Positions 61,715 through 64,000 of a DNA stretch of 64,000 bases are shown here, piece by piece (positions within the stretch are counted from its first letter, which is position 1; each line of letters starts with the position of its first letter). The DNA is taken from the NCBI GenBank assembly GCA_045611785.1, contig JAZKXV010000004.1, forward strand, positions 14,522 through 78,521, in the 5' to 3' direction. This DNA is from JAFTYO01 sp045611785 (GTDB taxonomy: Bacteria > Pseudomonadota > Alphaproteobacteria > RF32 > CAG-239). The notes under the pieces were generated by a model. It was not told where the DNA came from. It did no database searches and saw only the letters and a program-made list of their open reading frames with translations. Both the position numbers and the translations under genes were made by a program.

Positions 61715-63172
61715 ATGCGTATCTATAACACTCTACCATTATTGGCTCTTTTCTTCGCAACAGATGTTTTTGCAGATAATAATGCTCAGAATATTGAAAT
61801 AAGTATTTATAACAGTAATTTAGCATTGGTTAAAGATGTCAGGTCAATAAGTTTATCACAAGGAATTAATGATATTGCATTTGAAGGTGTAGCAACAGAA
61901 ATTAAACCTGAAAGTGTTATGATTGTAGGTAAAGATATAAATGTTTTAGAACAAAATTATGATTATGATTTAATCACCGAACACAATATCATAAAAAAGT
62001 CTGTGGGGAAGGAGGTTAAAACTATAGTTCAAAATCCGACTACGGGAGAAAATATTTTTAATAAAGCTAAAATATTGAGTGCAAGCGGAAATAAGCCTAT
62101 ACTGGAGTTTGATTATGGTATTGAAACAGACTTTAATGGTCGTTTGGTTTTTGACGAGCTTCCAAAAAATTTACGTGAAAAACCTACCTTAATGGCAAAA
62201 TTATACAGTCCTGATCTAAAAGAACAAGATTTGATGTTGGCATATTTAACCAACGGTATTTCTTGGAAAACAGATTATGTAGCGTACATAAAAAATGAAA
62301 CTACTTTAGATTTAACAGCGTGGGTCACAATAAATAATAACTCAGGTGTAGATTATAATGGCGCTAAAATCCAACTTGTTGCCGGTGACGTTAATCAAGT
62401 AACAGAATCTTTTACAAGAGGTCCTATGCTTATGGCAGCTAAGGTATATGATTATAACAGTATGTCAGATTCTATGGCTACAAACAATGTAACTCCTGAG
62501 CAACTTAGCTCATATCAATTATATACTTTGCCAAATAGAACTGATATAAAAAACAGCCAAACAAAACAAATGAGTTTGTTTGAAAAGTTTGATGTAAAAT
62601 ATACACAAGAAGGTCGCCTAACATCTCCGTTGTATTTTAATGGCACTTATAAGGCAGATTTTGAAAAAAGACATCCGCAAATGTATTATATTATGAACAA
62701 TACCTCAGAAGGCGGTTTGGATATATCTTTGCCTGGCGGAAAAATGCGCTTTTATGAAAATGATGCACAAAACAGTTTGCAATTTATCGGTGAAAATAAC
62801 ATAAACAATACAGCCAAAGGTGAAACCATTGAATTAATGGTAGGTAATATGTTTAATGTTTTTGTAAATGGAAAAGTTGTTGATGTGACAGAAGTATCTA
62901 AAACTAAAAAACAACTAACTTCAAATAGTTGTTATAATGCAGATATGGTAAAAGATTATGTTGCAAATGTCGAATTCAATAATGGCGACGACAAAAAGGT
63001 AACAGTATCTTTTGTGCAAAATATTAATTCAAATGAAGTTATAAAAGAAAGCATTAAGGGCAACAATAAAAATATCAATCAACATGAATGGAAAATAGAA
63101 ATTCCAGGAAATGATAAAGTAAAATTAGACTATGTTGTCAGAGTTAAATCTAATGAAAGAATTTGCGATTAA
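61715..63172 (+). CDS. DUF4139 domain-containing exported protein
   Basis: The 485-aa product has a signal peptide (about 1-20, ending FADN) and the DUF4139 layout: an N-terminal beta domain (NIEISIYNSNLALVKDVRSI), then LAYLTNGISWKTDYVAYI and LTAWVTINNNSGVDYNGAKI, and a C-terminal beta domain. It is a periplasmic or secreted protein of unknown function, also found in other Proteobacteria. AAGGAGG lies before the ATG. A strong terminator follows. Confidence 0.85.
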   Translation: MRIYNTLPLLALFFATDVFADNNAQNIEISIYNSNLALVKDVRSISLSQGINDIAFEGVATEIKPESVMIVGKDINVLEQNYDYDLITEHNIIKKSVGKEVKTIVQNPTTGENIFNKAKILSASGNKPILEFDYGIETDFNGRLVFDELPKNLREKPTLMAKLYSPDLKEQDLMLAYLTNGISWKTDYVAYIKNETTLDLTAWVTINNNSGVDYNGAKIQLVAGDVNQVTESFTRGPMLMAAKVYDYNSMSDSMATNNVTPEQLSSYQLYTLPNRTDIKNSQTKQMSLFEKFDVKYTQEGRLTSPLYFNGTYKADFEKRHPQMYYIMNNTSEGGLDISLPGGKMRFYENDAQNSLQFIGENNINNTAKGETIELMVGNMFNVFVNGKVVDVTEVSKTKKQLTSNSCYNADMVKDYVANVEFNNGDDKKVTVSFVQNINSNEVIKESIKGNNKNINQHEWKIEIPGNDKVKLDYVVRVKSNERICD

Positions 63173-63190
63173 ATTATGCAAATAGTTGTA

Positions 63191-63220
63191 AAAAAACGCT
63201 CTTGTAAAAGGGCGTTTTTT
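63191..63220 (+). terminator. Intrinsic terminator of the DUF4139 gene
   Basis: AAAAAACGC plus CTT pairs with AAGGGCGTTTTTT across a four-base GTAA loop (63204-63207), with a T-run to 63222. Confidence 0.85.
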
Positions 63221-63400
63221 TTAAGTCTTAGTTACGATTTTATCTTGTAATTTATTGAATAATTTGGTAAATTATATGCAATAAAAAAGTATTTATGTCC
63301 TTATTGTGGTTTATAATTGGAAAATTGAAAAGATTTTTCATACCTATTGTGGTGGCGTAAAATACTGTAGAACCGAATATTAATTTAAATTCAATAAACT

Positions 63401-64000
63401 ATGGCAAAAAGAATTGACACTTTGGTGCTCATTGCTATTACAGCAATTATGAGCTTATTCGTTGTATCTTGCAACGAGGACAATGAATCAACGTATGTAG
63501 GCTTCGAGGAAGTTTATAACTATCCGAAAGAGCTAAAGTATGAGTATCTGGACTACCAGATGGAGTTGGATACTTTGGTTAACAAACTTTACACTGTAGA
63601 GCAGAAAGTTACGGGAAATGTGACTGAGTACGAAGGAAATGAAGTCATTAAAGGCAATGCCTTCGAGTATGATTTGAACCTTGAAGCTTTGTTTGATGCA
63701 GATCCTAAGCAGGTGTATGTACTGAATAAGGAAAATCTTGAAAAGGTTGGTATTACATCTACACAAGCAACGCAAGACACTGTAGAGAACTCAATGGATG
63801 CTAAGGGCTTTAAGCGTTCAACCGTAAAGAAGAACTATGAGTTTTTCTTCAACGAGGGTGAGCGAGTAAGTACAAGCACAATGTATCAGAGCATTAGCCA
63901 CCGAGACACAACTTTTAAGTATGCAAAGATTAAGACTGTATCGTTTAATAAGAGCGAGAGCAGAATTAATGAGGCTATATCAAATGCAGATTCAACTGTA
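63401..64000 (+). CDS. Foreign lipoprotein gene, 3' end outside the window
   Basis: Two hundred codons are open from the ATG at 63401 to the edge. The product has a lipoprotein signal peptide (residues 1-23) with lipobox VVSC, Cys24, followed at once by acidic residues (NEDNE), the export-signal pattern of Bacteroidetes surface lipoproteins. The rest is hydrophilic and beta/helix-mixed; no domain is recognised. Codon use favours AAG and GAG and is visibly richer in G+C than the DUF4139 gene before it, like the gene at 48050. No Shine-Dalgarno precedes the ATG. The 228 bases upstream hold only the DUF4139 terminator and AT-rich sequence. Confidence 0.75.
   Translation, partial: MAKRIDTLVLIAITAIMSLFVVSCNEDNESTYVGFEEVYNYPKELKYEYLDYQMELDTLVNKLYTVEQKVTGNVTEYEGNEVIKGNAFEYDLNLEALFDADPKQVYVLNKENLEKVGITSTQATQDTVENSMDAKGFKRSTVKKNYEFFFNEGERVSTSTMYQSISHRDTTFKYAKIKTVSFNKSESRINEAISNADSTV

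Overview
The window reads as one continuous piece of a low-G+C alphaproteobacterial chromosome, probably an uncultured gut-associated lineage. The alphaproteobacterial hallmarks are GapR (DUF2312) close to pyruvate kinase, a MbfA-type ferritin/VIT1 iron exporter, a family-5 uracil-DNA glycosylase, a DUF2066 protein followed by a PerM-type permease, and a TIGR01459-type HAD protein. Most genes are AT-rich with good Shine-Dalgarno sites. Three genes look different, with Bacteroidetes-style signal sequences and/or GC-richer codon use and no Shine-Dalgarno. They suggest acquisition from gut Bacteroidales or their phages.

Layout. 1-1460: the 5' end of a Stealth-family sugar-phosphate transferase and an unknown 376-residue protein, both on the minus strand. 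1461-10278: a structured leader, then rpoB and rpoC with a terminator. 10301-14034: a promoter, a GC-rich hairpin leader, then ffh-rpsP-rimM-trmD-rplS. 14139-16342: pta-ackA on the minus strand. 16493-20502: DUF2066, PerM, gapR (minus) and pyk. 20585-21818: a three-gene ECF sigma unit resembling CnrYXH. 21907-25751: a broken EamA transporter, ugd, mbfA-like and a secreted repeat protein. 25787-33299: mutS, a PhoR-like kinase, a MATE pump, an APH-fold kinase and a DMT permease. 33264-36430: DsbD-like, CDP-alcohol phosphatidyltransferase and UdgB (minus). 36622-41684: outer-membrane barrel, MsbA-like exporter, FtsB-like, M23 peptidase, bactofilin and smpB. 41703-47888: prepilin, PBP1A, polA, tRNA-Ser and rlmH. 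48050-49555: a foreign 501-residue gene, next to tRNA-Met. 49829-52903: a 1024-residue internally duplicated protein with two HExxH motifs. 52985-58145: a lipid-linked sugar module (GT39, GT2, YdjC-GtrA fusion), a HAD protein without its nucleophile, and an anchored protein. 58194-63172: small membrane proteins, a DMT permease, aldo/keto reductase and a DUF4139 protein. 63401-64000: a truncated foreign lipoprotein gene.

Several blocks form working units. The ffh to rplS operon couples protein targeting with ribosome and tRNA maturation. pta-ackA and pyk mark an acetate-forming overflow or fermentative route. FtsB-like, M23, bactofilin and PBP1A form a cell-shape and peptidoglycan neighbourhood. 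GT39, GT2 and YdjC-GtrA look like a complete pathway for adding an amino sugar to lipid A or another periplasmic acceptor.

The items most worth a second look are: the duplicated HExxH protein with a second signal-like segment in its middle; the YdjC-GtrA fusion operon; the CnrYXH-like sigma unit; the GC-rich genes at 48050 and 63401; and the structured leaders of rpoB and ffh. No CRISPR array, integrase, transposase or rRNA gene was seen.
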